Source: Balneolaceae bacterium | GTDB taxonomy: Bacteria; Bacteroidota; Rhodothermia; Balneolales; Balneolaceae | Direction: 5' to 3' | Assembly: GCA_018401935.1 (NCBI GenBank) | Contig: JAGYJQ010000013.1 | Location: 1 to 64,000, forward strand | DNA: 64,000 nt | In this document: positions 1 through 8,809 of the stretch, piece by piece | Position numbering within the stretch: position 1 is the stretch's first letter | How the letters are laid out: each line of letters starts with the position of its first letter | The notes under the pieces: generated by a model | What the model saw: the letters and a program-made list of their open reading frames with translations, nothing else | What the model was told of the DNA's origin: nothing | Databases searched by the model: none | Translations under genes and position numbers: made by a program

Positions 1-2
1 TT

Positions 3-1103
3 GTCTTTCCGGACGATCATGGAGCGCACCCTGGTTTTAAAACCGAGTGGTGGTATTACACCGGGAATCTGTTTACCGAAGAGGGCAGGCAGTTTGGTTA
101 TCAGTTCACCATTTTTAGAAATCAACTTAGGCCTTCAGGTGAGGATTTTGCACGCATCAACCAGGAGGAGCCTAGACGCATCAACCAGGAGGATCCCGCA
201 CAAATGAACCAGGAGGATCCCGCACGCATCAACCCGGAGGGAAATAGTGCTCGTGAATCGGAGTGGAGTACCAACCAATTATATTTAGCGCATTTTGCCA
301 TTTCCGATGTGTCGAAGAGGGATCATGTGTTTGACGAGCGATACAGCCGGGGCACCGCCGGTTTGGCGGGGGCGAGCGTGGACCCCTATCGGATCTGGTT
401 GGAGGATTGGGAAATTACTCGGGTTAAGGATTCAAAGGCCACTGATGAGCGTTTTCCGGTGAGGATTAAGGCCGAAATGAGTGATGGGACAGCCTTGGAC
501 GTAGTGTTGAATCCTCAAAAACCGCTGGTGCTTCAAGGGGAAGAGGGGTATGACAAGAAAGGGGGTGAGGATGGAAATGCCTCCTATTATATTTCGTTCA
601 CGCGTATGCAGACCGAGGGTCTTTTGAAAAAGGACGGCGAGTCATTAGCGGTTTCAGGGCTGAGTTGGATGGATCATGAGTGGAGTACCTCGGCCTTGGA
701 TTCAGGGCAGACGGGTTGGGATTGGTTTTCGATTCAGCTGTCTAATGGATACGAGCTCATGTACTATCAAATTCGAAATGCCGATCCTGAGTTAGCCCCT
801 CAAACCACCGGTAGTTTGGTTGCCCCTAATGGTCAGAAGAGAGATTTAGACCAAGGCGAAGTGCGTTTGGAGGTGCTAGAGTATTGGACGAGCCCACATA
901 CCGGGGCGCGTTATCCCATGCAGTGGACCCTTGCTATTCCCTCGGAAGAGCTAGAGATGGACGTAACCACTGTATTCGATGATCAAGAGATGACGGTATC
1001 GGTGCAGTATTATGAGGGTGCTGTGCACGTTTCCGGGAAATTCAGGGATGAGGCCATCGACGGGAATGGCTACATCGAAATGACGGGTTACGAGCAGGAT
1101 TAG
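3..1103 (+). CDS. AttH/CrtC-type lipocalin-like protein, 5' end cut by window edge
   Basis: The frame is open from the first bases of the window, so the gene starts upstream. The ATG at 204 is internal: the codons before it encode FPDDHGAHPGFKTEWWYYTG, the family's hallmark N-terminal motif (DHGAHP, EWWYYTGNL), followed by GYQFTIFR. Further matches are the LAHFAISDV stretch and SGLSWMDHEWS, typical of the AttH / hydroxyneurosporene synthase (CrtC) lipocalin-like family. Members are usually exported or periplasmic; some are carotenoid 1,2-hydratases and many have no known substrate, so no reaction is assigned. Between FRNQL and the SEWSTNQLYLAHF motif lies an expanded loop built of four 8-residue repeats, where homologues normally have a short linker. 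The family call is strong; the function is open. Confidence 0.85.
   Translation, partial: VFPDDHGAHPGFKTEWWYYTGNLFTEEGRQFGYQFTIFRNQLRPSGEDFARINQEEPRRINQEDPAQMNQEDPARINPEGNSARESEWSTNQLYLAHFAISDVSKRDHVFDERYSRGTAGLAGASVDPYRIWLEDWEITRVKDSKATDERFPVRIKAEMSDGTALDVVLNPQKPLVLQGEEGYDKKGGEDGNASYYISFTRMQTEGLLKKDGESLAVSGLSWMDHEWSTSALDSGQTGWDWFSIQLSNGYELMYYQIRNADPELAPQTTGSLVAPNGQKRDLDQGEVRLEVLEYWTSPHTGARYPMQWTLAIPSEELEMDVTTVFDDQEMTVSVQYYEGAVHVSGKFRDEAIDGNGYIEMTGYEQD
153..248 (+). repeat. Four in-frame 24-nt tandem repeats
   Basis: Units start at 153, 177, 201 and 225. They encode RINQEEPR, RINQEDPA, QMNQEDPA and RINPEGNS. The core word CATCAACCAGGAGG is exact in the first two units and degenerate in the last two. 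The array lies in a loop of the AttH-like protein and keeps the frame. Confidence 0.9.
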
Positions 1104-1149
1104 GTAGCTTCTTATGTTGGCTTGCTAACGATTCCAGCACCTACTCAAC

Positions 1150-1926
1150 TTACTCCCAAGAACCATAGACCGCGTTAGGCAGAAGCAACACATCGGTTGA
1201 AATCCGTTCCATGAAGTCTTTGGTATCCACGTTTTCTTGGGTGGTTTGGCTAAAATCCTTAATGTTGTCTCCTACTTCAAATATAATGGATAAAGGCTTG
1301 TTCCAAACTTCTTGAGCCTCGGGGTAATTTTCCCAGCAATAGTTGGCCGTACCAGTAGCGATTTGATTGCGTCGAAGATCTTTGTCATTGATCATTCCTT
1401 GTGTTCCCACAGAGTTTCGGTCTGCTTGGGATCGCCCCATTATACAGGTATTGTTACGGCTTATAGGAAAACCCAATGCGACTAAATTATTCCATGTATT
1501 CGAGTCTAGTTCGCGCTCTCGGTTGGTGATGAGTACAATGAGGCCACCTTTTTCGAGTACTTGTGTAACAAATTCAATCGAACCAGGTACGGGGGTTGCG
1601 GATTCCTCTTTTACCCAATCAGCCCAACTTTCTGATGAATATCCCAAGCCCAAAAGATCACGCCTGCGGTTATATTCCACATTGTTTAACAAAGTTTCAT
1701 CTACATCCATCGCAACTACCCAAGGCTCTTTAGGGGCTTCAATTGCGGCTATGCTTCGGGTAGCTGTTCGATACAGATGTTCTGTAATAATTTGGTATTC
1801 TGCACTATTCATCGTCCATTTAACTGCGGAACTTACCTCATATTCTAGGGGTACCTGTTGATTGGATTGGGTGCAAAAAAGTAAACTAAAGGAACAAATT
1901 AGAACGAGTACAAAGGATTTAGTCAT
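1150..1926 (-). CDS. HAD-family acid phosphatase lipoprotein (class B / e(P4)-like)
   Basis: 258 residues. The N-terminus is a lipoprotein signal ending in LLFC (Cys18), so the protein is probably membrane-anchored outside the cytoplasm. The HAD motif I DVDET (Asp74 nucleophile, Asp76) is followed by the family's LITNRERE segment and an acidic FEVGDNIKDF motif. This order is that of the HAD subfamily IIIB acid phosphatases, which include the outer-membrane lipoprotein e(P4); these dephosphorylate nucleotides and other small phosphomonoesters. Expected role: phosphate or nucleoside scavenging. The gene converges on the AttH-like gene with only 46 bp between stops, and no clear terminator is visible there. 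Confidence 0.85.
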   Translation of the reverse strand: MTKSFVLVLICSFSLLFCTQSNQQVPLEYEVSSAVKWTMNSAEYQIITEHLYRTATRSIAAIEAPKEPWVVAMDVDETLLNNVEYNRRRDLLGLGYSSESWADWVKEESATPVPGSIEFVTQVLEKGGLIVLITNRERELDSNTWNNLVALGFPISRNNTCIMGRSQADRNSVGTQGMINDKDLRRNQIATGTANYCWENYPEAQEVWNKPLSIIFEVGDNIKDFSQTTQENVDTKDFMERISTDVLLLPNAVYGSWE

Positions 1927-2169
1927 AGGGATATATTTAGCTTAGTTGACGGGGTTTGGATATGTTATGGTTGCAGTTGGTATGTGGGCAAACAGATGAA
2001 ACTATAAAAAAATCACATCTTAACCCACTAAGCATACTAGTTTGTATATCTTCAGTGTATCCCGACGGGTTGATGGGGACAGAAATAATACTTTAATGTT
2101 AAACTATTTTTCCGTACATTTACTTATATTAAAGACTATTCATCAAGAAAGACCTCACAAATTACCATC

Positions 2170-3246
2170 ATGAAACTAGGAATCGACAGCTTTGCCGCTG
2201 TGCAAGGACAACACGGAGAGCCCAGTACCGCGCAGCAACGGGCCGAAACCATTGAAAACCTTCTTACCCGAATCGAACTCATGGAGGAAGTTGGGTTAGA
2301 TGTGTTTGGCCTCGGCGAACATCACCGCCCCGAATATCTAGACTCCTCGCCTTTGACCATTTTAGCTGCCGCCGCGGCGCGAACGTCTAAAATTCAGTTG
2401 CTTAGTGCCGTCACCGTACTCAGCGCTCAAGATCCGGTTCGAGTGTTTCAACAGTTAGCTACTCTCGACATAATTTCCAAGGGGCGCGCAGGTTTAGTAG
2501 CAGGCCGGGGTTCATTTTCGGAAGCCTTTCCATTATTTGGCCTCAACTTTCAGGATTATGACGATCTTTTTGAGGAGAAGCTGGAACTTTTACTCAAGCT
2601 TAGATCGGAGGAAAAAGTGAGTTGGGAAGGACGGTTTCGACCAGCGCTCACCGGGCAAGGAGTCTATCCGCGGCCGTATCAACCCGAGGTGCCTATCTAT
2701 GTAGGCGTAGGTGGGACCCCTGCTTCTTTTGCGCGTGCAGGCCGGCTTGGACTTCCGTTGATGGTGGCCATCATTGGTGGACAAACGCACCGCTTTAAAC
2801 CGTTAATAGATATGTACTACCGTGCAGGGATTGAAGCTGGACAACCCAGAGAAAAGTTAAAAGTGGCCGTTCACTCGCTGGGCTTTATTGCCGAGGATTC
2901 GCAGTCGGCACATGAGCAGTTTTTTCCGGGCTATGCGAAAACCTTTACCCAGATCGGGCAAGAGCGAGGATGGGGTGGCGCGGTTACCCGGCGCAGTTAT
3001 GAATCACAGGCCGATGAAATGGGCGCTTTGGTCGTGGGTAATCCAGAGGAAGTTGCGGATAAAATTGTACGCCATTCCAGAGCCTTGGGGGGATTAACAG
3101 AGTTTCGTTTGCATATGAATGTGGCCCACTTGTCCCACGAGCAGTTATCAAGTGCCATTCGACTTTTAGGAGAGCAAGTAGCACCTATGGTTAGGGAAAA
3201 ACTGGGAACCCCTGGGGAAAAAGTAGCCGGCAGAATGTCGGTTTAA
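2170..3246 (+). CDS. LLM-class flavin-dependent oxidoreductase
   Basis: 358 residues, full length for a bacterial luciferase-like monooxygenase. The N-terminal MKLGIDSFAA, the LGEHHRPEY stretch and the central VAGRGSFSEAFPLFG segment match the group of probable LLM oxidoreductases known from structural genomics (LLM_2I7G type). Such proteins bind FMN in a TIM barrel and use reduced flavin; the substrate of this subgroup is unknown. The ATG at 2170 is preceded by an AT-rich leader of 243 bp (1927-2169) that has no other gene. It stands alone upstream of the lysR-sbtA-sbtB operon, and no functional link to it is evident. Confidence 0.85.
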   Translation: MKLGIDSFAAVQGQHGEPSTAQQRAETIENLLTRIELMEEVGLDVFGLGEHHRPEYLDSSPLTILAAAAARTSKIQLLSAVTVLSAQDPVRVFQQLATLDIISKGRAGLVAGRGSFSEAFPLFGLNFQDYDDLFEEKLELLLKLRSEEKVSWEGRFRPALTGQGVYPRPYQPEVPIYVGVGGTPASFARAGRLGLPLMVAIIGGQTHRFKPLIDMYYRAGIEAGQPREKLKVAVHSLGFIAEDSQSAHEQFFPGYAKTFTQIGQERGWGGAVTRRSYESQADEMGALVVGNPEEVADKIVRHSRALGGLTEFRLHMNVAHLSHEQLSSAIRLLGEQVAPMVREKLGTPGEKVAGRMSV

Positions 3247-3328
3247 CTATCTTTCCGGGTTCATGTACGAGTTTTAGGGCAAAAAGTAGCGTAAGTAAAA
3301 TGCTTTTCAATATATAAACAAAAATTTA

Positions 3329-3336
3329 TATATTTG
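3329..3336 (+). promoter_or_regulatory. Possible Bacteroidota-type -7 box of lysR
   Basis: TATATTTG matches the TAnnTTTG -7 consensus of Bacteroidota promoters and ends 23 nt before the lysR ATG. A T-rich stretch about 20 nt upstream could serve as the -33 element. Motif match only. Confidence 0.4.
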
Positions 3337-3359
3337 TACTGATAAATAAACATCAGTAT

Positions 3360-4274
3360 ATGTCTTATACCCTGCATCAACTGCATATCTTTGCAGCCGT
3401 TGCTCAAGAAAAAAGTATGACTAAGGCGGCGGAGCGGCTTCAAATGTCCCAGCCAGCTGTTTCTATTCAAGTCAAGAAATTGCAAGATCATTTCGGGATA
3501 GAGCTGTTCGAGGTGATTGGGAAGCAGTTGTATTTGACCGAGGCGGGCAGGGAATTATACCAAGCGCAGATTTTGGTTCAGCAAAGCCTCGAAAATGCGG
3601 AAATGAGTTTATCGCAATTGCGAGGAGCGATGAAAGGCTCATTACGTATTGCGGCAGTATCCACGGCTAAATACGTTATGCCATATATATTGGGTGCTTT
3701 TCAGAAGCAGCACGCCAATATCTCCATTTCTCTAAAAGTGTCGAACCGTGCCGAGGTAATAAGTGCACTTCGAGAAAACAGTTGTGATTTCGCTGTTTTC
3801 TCGCAACTTCCAACCGATTTAGCACTGGATTATACCGAGTTAATGGATAATCCACTCGTATTTGCCGCAGCTAAGGACCATCCAAAACTCGGAAAACAAC
3901 TCAAGGTAGCCCATTTAAAGGATGAAGCACTGGTGCTGCGAGAGAAAGGTTCCGGCACGCGCATGGTTATGGAAGAGCTTTTTGAGAAAGAGGATATGCG
4001 CATTGATCCGGTAATGGAGTTGAGCACCAATGAAGGAGTAAAGCATGCGATTATCGCCGGAATTGGTATATCGCTGGTTTCAGAGTTCAGTTTACGCTTA
4101 GAAAAAGTTCATGACCAAATAGGTATTCTTGATGTGGAAGGCTTTCCATTGAAGAGTACCTGGAAGCTGGTTCATTTACGAGGGAAGAGTCTAAGTCCTC
4201 TCGCTCAAACGTTCAAAACATACATACAACAAACAGAGTTAACTACATCTACCTATGGAATCCCTACTGTCTAA
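3360..4274 (+). CDS. LysR-family regulator of the sbtAB operon
   Basis: 304 residues. The N-terminal winged helix-turn-helix (about residues 4-62) has the typical SMTKAAERLQMSQPAVSIQV recognition region; the rest is a periplasmic-binding-protein-like effector domain. The overall look is that of the CbbR/CmpR branch, which controls carbon-fixation and inorganic-carbon uptake genes. The stop lies inside the start of sbtA: the coding regions overlap by 20 nt, so the two are translationally coupled and co-transcribed. It probably senses a metabolite tied to bicarbonate status and controls its own operon. The effector and operator cannot be read from sequence. Confidence 0.88.
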   Translation: MSYTLHQLHIFAAVAQEKSMTKAAERLQMSQPAVSIQVKKLQDHFGIELFEVIGKQLYLTEAGRELYQAQILVQQSLENAEMSLSQLRGAMKGSLRIAAVSTAKYVMPYILGAFQKQHANISISLKVSNRAEVISALRENSCDFAVFSQLPTDLALDYTELMDNPLVFAAAKDHPKLGKQLKVAHLKDEALVLREKGSGTRMVMEELFEKEDMRIDPVMELSTNEGVKHAIIAGIGISLVSEFSLRLEKVHDQIGILDVEGFPLKSTWKLVHLRGKSLSPLAQTFKTYIQQTELTTSTYGIPTV

Positions 4275-5211
4275 CTTTGCCTCCCCAGTCGTATTGGCCT
4301 TTGCCCTTGGTATTGCTGCCAAATTATTAAAAAGTGATCTCGAAATCCCAAAGCCCTTGTACCAGGGTTTATCGATTTATTTGTTGTTGGCTATTGGGCT
4401 AAAAGGAGGGGTGGAACTCAGCAAAACCTCCATAGATGCTTTTATAGGCCCGGCCTCAATCACGCTTTTGCTTGGTGTATTAACCCCACTTACCGCCTAC
4501 GCTATTCTTCGTTATTTGGGACGGATGGATATGATTAACTCTTCGGCTATTGCAGCACATTACGGTTCGGTCTCTGCGGTCACCTTTATCGCGGCTATCA
4601 GTTATGTAGAGAGTTTGGGGTATAGCCCAGAAGGCTTTATGCCCACCCTAGTTGCGTTGCTGGAAGTCCCTGGTATAATTGTTGCCTTACTCATCCCTCA
4701 ACTCTCTAATGGAGGGAATGGATCGTTTAAAAAAGCCTTGCATGAAGTGGTAACGGGCAGTTCCATCATACTGTTGTTGGGTGGATTAGTAATAGGTTTT
4801 GTAGCCGGTCCGGTTAAGTTTGAATCGGTTCAGCCCTTTTTTGTGAGTGGTTTTCAGGGAGCATTAGTGCTCTTTTTACTGGAATTGGGTATGGTTACGG
4901 CACGCCGACTTAGCGATTTGAAAAAAGTGGGGGTATTCTTACTCGGTTTTGGAATCATAGTGCCCATATTACATGGTGTATTGGCCATTTGGTTGGGTCT
5001 TATGGTTGGTTTAAGCGTAGCTGGGGCAACCGTATTGGCCGCCATGGTGTCCAGTGGATCCTATATCGCCGCTCCGGCAGCAGTTAGAATAGCTCTTCCG
5101 AAAGCCAATCCAAGCTATTATCTTACCGCATCCTTAGGAATTACCTTTCCCTTTAATATTACCATTGGTATTCCTATTTACTATTTAATTGCAACATGGA
5201 TGGGAGCATAA
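4255..5211 (+). CDS. sbtA: SbtA-like sodium-dependent bicarbonate transporter
   Basis: 318 residues, almost entirely hydrophobic helices, matching the SbtA family (formerly DUF897). The N-terminal FASPVVLAFALGIAAKLLKS and the LAIGLKGGVELSK segment are characteristic. Family members import bicarbonate with sodium across the inner membrane. The protein is shorter than the cyanobacterial SbtA (about 370 residues), mainly because the central cytoplasmic loop (around NGGNGSFKK) is short. It overlaps lysR by 20 nt and is followed 1 nt after its stop by the PII-like gene, the same sbtA-sbtB arrangement seen in cyanobacteria. No carboxysome or RuBisCO gene lies in the window, so imported bicarbonate more likely feeds anaplerotic or biosynthetic carboxylases. 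Confidence 0.85.
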   Translation: MESLLSNFASPVVLAFALGIAAKLLKSDLEIPKPLYQGLSIYLLLAIGLKGGVELSKTSIDAFIGPASITLLLGVLTPLTAYAILRYLGRMDMINSSAIAAHYGSVSAVTFIAAISYVESLGYSPEGFMPTLVALLEVPGIIVALLIPQLSNGGNGSFKKALHEVVTGSSIILLLGGLVIGFVAGPVKFESVQPFFVSGFQGALVLFLLELGMVTARRLSDLKKVGVFLLGFGIIVPILHGVLAIWLGLMVGLSVAGATVLAAMVSSGSYIAAPAAVRIALPKANPSYYLTASLGITFPFNITIGIPIYYLIATWMGA

Positions 5212-5212
5212 A

Positions 5213-5518
5213 ATGGAGTTAAGAGAACTTACGCTGGTTACCATAATAACCGAGCGCTTATTACGAGACGAAATCATAGATCGCCTGAAAGAAACCGGAG
5301 TGTCAGGATACACCCTTTCTGATACGACAGGGGAGGGTTCAAGGGGTATTCGAGCCAGTGATTGGGAGGGAAAAAATGTAAAAATCGAAGTGATTGCAAA
5401 TCAGGAAACGGCAAACAGGATTCTACAGCACATTAGTGATGAATATTTTGAGCATTATGCTGTGGTCGCTTATACCCAAAAGGTGAATGTAGTACGAGGG
5501 GAGAAATACCTGGCATAG
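5213..5518 (+). CDS. sbtB: SbtB-like PII-family signalling protein
   Basis: 101 residues from the ATG at 5213. An upstream in-frame ATG at 5189 lies inside sbtA; 5213 is preferred because GGAG at 5202-5205 sits 7 nt before it and the protein then starts with the PII-type beta strand MELRELTLVTIITE. The ferredoxin-like fold of PII proteins is recognisable, with a T-loop region around GEGSRGIRASDWEGKN. Cyanobacterial SbtB binds adenylyl nucleotides, notably cAMP, and gates SbtA; the same role is inferred here. No cysteines are present, so the C-terminal disulfide-controlled extension known from some SbtB proteins is absent. Confidence 0.82.
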   Translation: MELRELTLVTIITERLLRDEIIDRLKETGVSGYTLSDTTGEGSRGIRASDWEGKNVKIEVIANQETANRILQHISDEYFEHYAVVAYTQKVNVVRGEKYLA

Positions 5519-5680
5519 CTTCGTTTTAAGCCTCAAACAAATAGTAATGTATTGGCAAAAATAATCCGTATTTTTATCTGCGCTATTATAATAGCTGCAT
5601 GAAGCCCGAGTTGAGATGATGCCGCAACCACATTCCTCTCTTTGCTGGCAACATCTTACTTTTAAATCAATTATTTATAC

Positions 5681-7354
5681 ATGTCTTCATTTTCAGAGTT
5701 GGGCCTCAAGCAAGAACTGCTTGAGGGTGTAGAACAACTAGGTTTTACAGAGCCAACTAAAGTTCAAGAATTAGCTATACCCACCATTTTAAATTCCAAG
5801 CAGGATTTAGTGGCCTTAGCACAAACCGGTACCGGTAAAACAGGGGCTTTTGGTCTGCCCTTACTTCACAAAATTGACCCAGAGAATAAAAATGTGCAAG
5901 CCATTGTACTTTCGCCTACCAGAGAATTAGCTATTCAAATTGCTAAAGATCTTAAAGCCTATGCCAAAAAGCTAAAAGGAGTAAAATCCGTTGCTGTATA
6001 TGGGGGGTCTGAAATAAGGACTCAAATCAAAGCCTTGGAAAACGGCTGTCAGGTGGTTGTTGGGACGCCTGGTCGAATGTTGGACTTAATCCGACGAAAG
6101 AAATTACGGGTAGAGGCTATCCAGACTTTAGTACTTGACGAGGCCGATGAAATGTTGAATATGGGCTTCCAAGAAGACTTGGATGCGATTTTAGCAGATA
6201 CACCTTCCGACAAACAAACGTTGCTATTTTCGGCTACGATGCCTAAACAGATGTCGAGTTTGGCCAAGAAATATATGAACAACCCTGCTGAAATAGAGGT
6301 AGGTGAACGTAATTCTGGATCAAAAGATGTTGAGCATTTATACTATATAGTTAAAGCTAGTCATAGATTCGAAAGCCTTAAGCGTTTAGTAGACATGCAT
6401 CCGTCGATGTATGGGATTATTTTTTGTCGTACTCGTAACGAGACCATGGATATTTCAAAGTGGTTAAGTAGAGATGGCTACGATGTAGACGTGTTGAACG
6501 GAGAGCTTTCTCAGAATCAGCGCGATCAAGTAATGAATCGATTTAGAAGTAAGGATTTACGAATTTTAGTGGCTACTGATGTGGCTGCTCGAGGATTAGA
6601 CGTAACCAACCTCTCACATATTGTGAATTACAATCTGCCGGATGACTTAGAGGTGTATATTCATCGAAGTGGGCGAACTGGACGTGCTGGGAACAAAGGT
6701 ATATGTATGAGCATTGTAAGCCCAAGGGAGCAAAGTCGAATTCGCCGCTTGGAGAACATGGCATCTCAACCCTTCATTAAATCGGACGTTCCAACCGGTG
6801 AAGAAATTTGTTCGAAGCGGTTAATCCATGGATTAGAACGAATTCAAAAAGAAGCGGTCAATTCAGATCGGATACAACCTTTTCTTCCCGCTGCACTGGA
6901 GGCATTGAAGGACTTGACCAAAGAGCAAGTTATTGAGCGCTTTTTAAGCTTAGAATTCCACACTCTTCTAGAGTATTATGCAGATGCATCCGACATTAAT
7001 GCTAAGGGTGGCGGTCGTGATGATAGAGGGGGCAGTGGACGAGGTCGTTCAGGCGGCGGAGGTCGATCAGGAGGTGGTGGCCGATCAGGCGGCGGCGGTC
7101 GTTCAGGATCTGGCGCAGGTCGTTCAGGCGCCGGTGGTCGAGGTGGTCGTCGGGATGGTAGAGGCGGCGGCGGTCGTTCAGGATCTGGCGCAGGCCGATC
7201 AGGCGGTGGAGGTCGTTCAGGCGGTGGAGGTCGTTCAGGCGGTGGCGGTCGTTCAGGATCTGGCGCAGGCCGTCCCAGTGGTGGAGGTGGTCGTCCAGGC
7301 GGAGGGCACAGAAAAGGTGGTTCAGGCGGCGGTAAGCGCCGGAAAGATTCCTAG
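5681..7354 (+). CDS. deaD: DEAD-box ATP-dependent RNA helicase with Gly/Arg/Ser-rich tail
   Basis: 557 residues. All core motifs are present in order: Q motif GFTEPTKVQELAIP (21-34), Walker A AQTGTGKT (47-54), PTRELAIQ, DEAD, SAT in LFSATMPKQ, and HRSGRTGRAG. After the helicase core comes a region like the DeaD/CsdA dimerisation and RNA-binding segments, then about 110 residues of Gly-Arg-Ser repeats. These enzymes unwind short RNA duplexes in ribosome assembly and mRNA decay, often in the cold. The 162-bp leader (5519-5680) has no other gene; cold-shock helicases commonly have long leaders. CsdA-like function is inferred; a RhlE-like role is the alternative. Confidence 0.92.
   Translation: MSSFSELGLKQELLEGVEQLGFTEPTKVQELAIPTILNSKQDLVALAQTGTGKTGAFGLPLLHKIDPENKNVQAIVLSPTRELAIQIAKDLKAYAKKLKGVKSVAVYGGSEIRTQIKALENGCQVVVGTPGRMLDLIRRKKLRVEAIQTLVLDEADEMLNMGFQEDLDAILADTPSDKQTLLFSATMPKQMSSLAKKYMNNPAEIEVGERNSGSKDVEHLYYIVKASHRFESLKRLVDMHPSMYGIIFCRTRNETMDISKWLSRDGYDVDVLNGELSQNQRDQVMNRFRSKDLRILVATDVAARGLDVTNLSHIVNYNLPDDLEVYIHRSGRTGRAGNKGICMSIVSPREQSRIRRLENMASQPFIKSDVPTGEEICSKRLIHGLERIQKEAVNSDRIQPFLPAALEALKDLTKEQVIERFLSLEFHTLLEYYADASDINAKGGGRDDRGGSGRGRSGGGGRSGGGGRSGGGGRSGSGAGRSGAGGRGGRRDGRGGGGRSGSGAGRSGGGGRSGGGGRSGGGGRSGSGAGRPSGGGGRPGGGHRKGGSGGGKRRKDS
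7006..7344 (+). repeat. Gly-Arg-Ser low-complexity repeat at the 3' end of the helicase gene
   Basis: Imperfect units of 15-18 nt such as GGTCGTTCAGGCGGTGGA encode GRSGGG, GRSGSGA and close variants about a dozen times. The region is far more GC-rich than the surrounding DNA and also keeps a second frame open on the + strand, which is an artefact of the repeat. Confidence 0.9.
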
Positions 7355-7362
7355 TTTATTAA

Positions 7363-7392
7363 CCCGAGAGGGCACAACAGCGCCTTCTCGGG
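7363..7392. terminator. Hairpin between the convergent helicase and ahcY genes
   Basis: CCCGAGAGGGC (7363-7373) pairs with GCCTTCTCGGG (7382-7392), an 11-bp stem with one G-U pair and an 8-nt loop. It lies 9 nt past the helicase stop and 39 nt past the ahcY stop. There is no long T-run on either side, so termination efficiency is uncertain. Confidence 0.55.
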
Positions 7393-7431
7393 ATAAAAAT
7401 GTTAGCAGCATACCGAACCGATTTGCGATGT

Positions 7432-8796
7432 TTAATATCGGTATTCGTCTGACTTGTATGGCCCGGTGATTGGAACACCGATGTACGCTGCTTGTTCCTC
7501 GGTTAATTCCTCTAGATCAGCACCGATTTTGGATAAATGTAATCGGGCCACTTTTTCATCCAACGACTTAGGAAGGGTGTGCACTTTTCCTGTTTCGAAT
7601 TCTTCTGGACGGTTCCATAAGGCTATTTGTGCCAGAGTTTGGTTAGCAAAAGAATTACTCATCACAAAAGATGGGTGACCTGTGGCGTTTCCAAGATTCA
7701 TTAATCGGCCTTGAGACAGTAGAATAACCTGCTTTCCACTCTCGAGGGTGTACAAATCAACCTGAGGCTTAATATTATCTTCGGTGGCATGTGCTTTTAA
7801 CCAAGCTACATCTATTTCGTTATCGAAATGCCCAATGTTACCGACAATAGCTTTGTCTTTCATAGACTCAAAATGCGCTCCAGTCACGATGTCTTTATTA
7901 CCGGTTGCCGTAACGATAATGTCGGCTCGAGCGGCTGCCTCGTCCATGCGTTTCACTTCAAAGCCATCCATAGCTGCTTGTAGTGCACAAATAGGATCAA
8001 TTTCGGTTACGATGACTCGAGCACCGGCCCCACGAAGAGACGCTGCGGTTCCTTTACCCACATCTCCGTAACCCGCTACAACGGCAACTTTACCGGCCAT
8101 CATAACATCGGTAGCACGTCGAATCGCGTCAACGGCTGATTCTTGGCAACCATACTTGTTGTCAAATTTGGATTTTGTTACCGAGTCATTCACGTTAATT
8201 GCTGGGAGAGGTAAGGTGCCTTTTCGTTCGCGCTCGATAAGTCGTAGTACACCGGTGGTTGTCTCTTCAGAAATACCGTTAATACCATCAGCCAACGCTG
8301 GATAACGATCCAATACCATATTGGTAAGATCGCCACCATCGTCTAAAATCATGTTCAATGGCTGACCATCTGGGAAATACAAGGTTTGCTCAATACACCA
8401 GTCAAATTCTTCCTCGTTCATGCCTTTCCATGCGTACACCGGGATACCCGCAGCAGCAATTGCCGCCGCAGCATGGTCTTGGGTTGAATAAATGTTGCAC
8501 GAGCTCCAAGTTACATCGGCACCGAGATCAATTAAGGTTTCGATAAGCACAGCGGTTTGAATGGTCATATGTAAACAACCTGCTATCCGTGCACCCTTCA
8601 GAGGTTGCTCGCTCTTGTACTCTTCACGAATGGCCATTAAACCAGGCATTTCAGCCTCGGCTAGTTCAATTTCTTTACGCCCGTACGCTGCTTGAGAAAT
8701 ATCGGCCACTTTGTACGCAGGTTTGGTGCTTGGCAAATCTGCTTTGGCGGTTTCTTTAATGGACTTAGTAGATGAATCTATCGTTTCTTGAGACAT
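7432..8796 (-). CDS. ahcY: Adenosylhomocysteinase
   Basis: 454 residues, full length. It hydrolyses S-adenosylhomocysteine to adenosine and homocysteine with bound NAD, relieving inhibition of methyltransferases. Visible hallmarks are [16 protein letters not shown], the substrate-binding [17 protein letters not shown] block, the NAD-binding loop [18 protein letters not shown] and the C-terminal [10 protein letters not shown] tail. It is the second gene of a two-gene unit, starting 13 nt after the redoxin stop. With metZ (18588) it forms part of the methionine cycle, though the two genes are not adjacent. No SAH or SAM riboswitch is visible upstream. Confidence 0.97.
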   Translation of the reverse strand: MSQETIDSSTKSIKETAKADLPSTKPAYKVADISQAAYGRKEIELAEAEMPGLMAIREEYKSEQPLKGARIAGCLHMTIQTAVLIETLIDLGADVTWSSCNIYSTQDHAAAAIAAAGIPVYAWKGMNEEEFDWCIEQTLYFPDGQPLNMILDDGGDLTNMVLDRYPALADGINGISEETTTGVLRLIERERKGTLPLPAINVNDSVTKSKFDNKYGCQESAVDAIRRATDVMMAGKVAVVAGYGDVGKGTAASLRGAGARVIVTEIDPICALQAAMDGFEVKRMDEAAARADIIVTATGNKDIVTGAHFESMKDKAIVGNIGHFDNEIDVAWLKAHATEDNIKPQVDLYTLESGKQVILLSQGRLMNLGNATGHPSFVMSNSFANQTLAQIALWNRPEEFETGKVHTLPKSLDEKVARLHLSKIGADLEELTEEQAAYIGVPITGPYKSDEYRY

Positions 8797-8809
8797 GTTT
8801 TGTATGTTT

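Noticed and set aside
1..207. A frame on the + strand from the first base, and the ATG at 204 as a gene start
   Set aside because: The frame starting at base 3 is continuously open and encodes the conserved N-terminal motif of the AttH-like family, so 204 is internal and the 1-207 frame is a shadow.
1367..1861. A 164-codon + strand frame opposite the acid phosphatase gene
   Set aside because: It is wholly antisense to a gene with clear HAD motifs and has no recognisable family.
7006..7344. CRISPR-like array
   Set aside because: The repeats are coding, continuous and without spacers; no cas genes are present in the window.
6978..7469. A 163-codon second frame through the helicase tail, Val/Ala/Gln-rich
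   Set aside because: It arises because the GRS repeat has no stops in an alternate frame; the DEAD-box frame explains the DNA.
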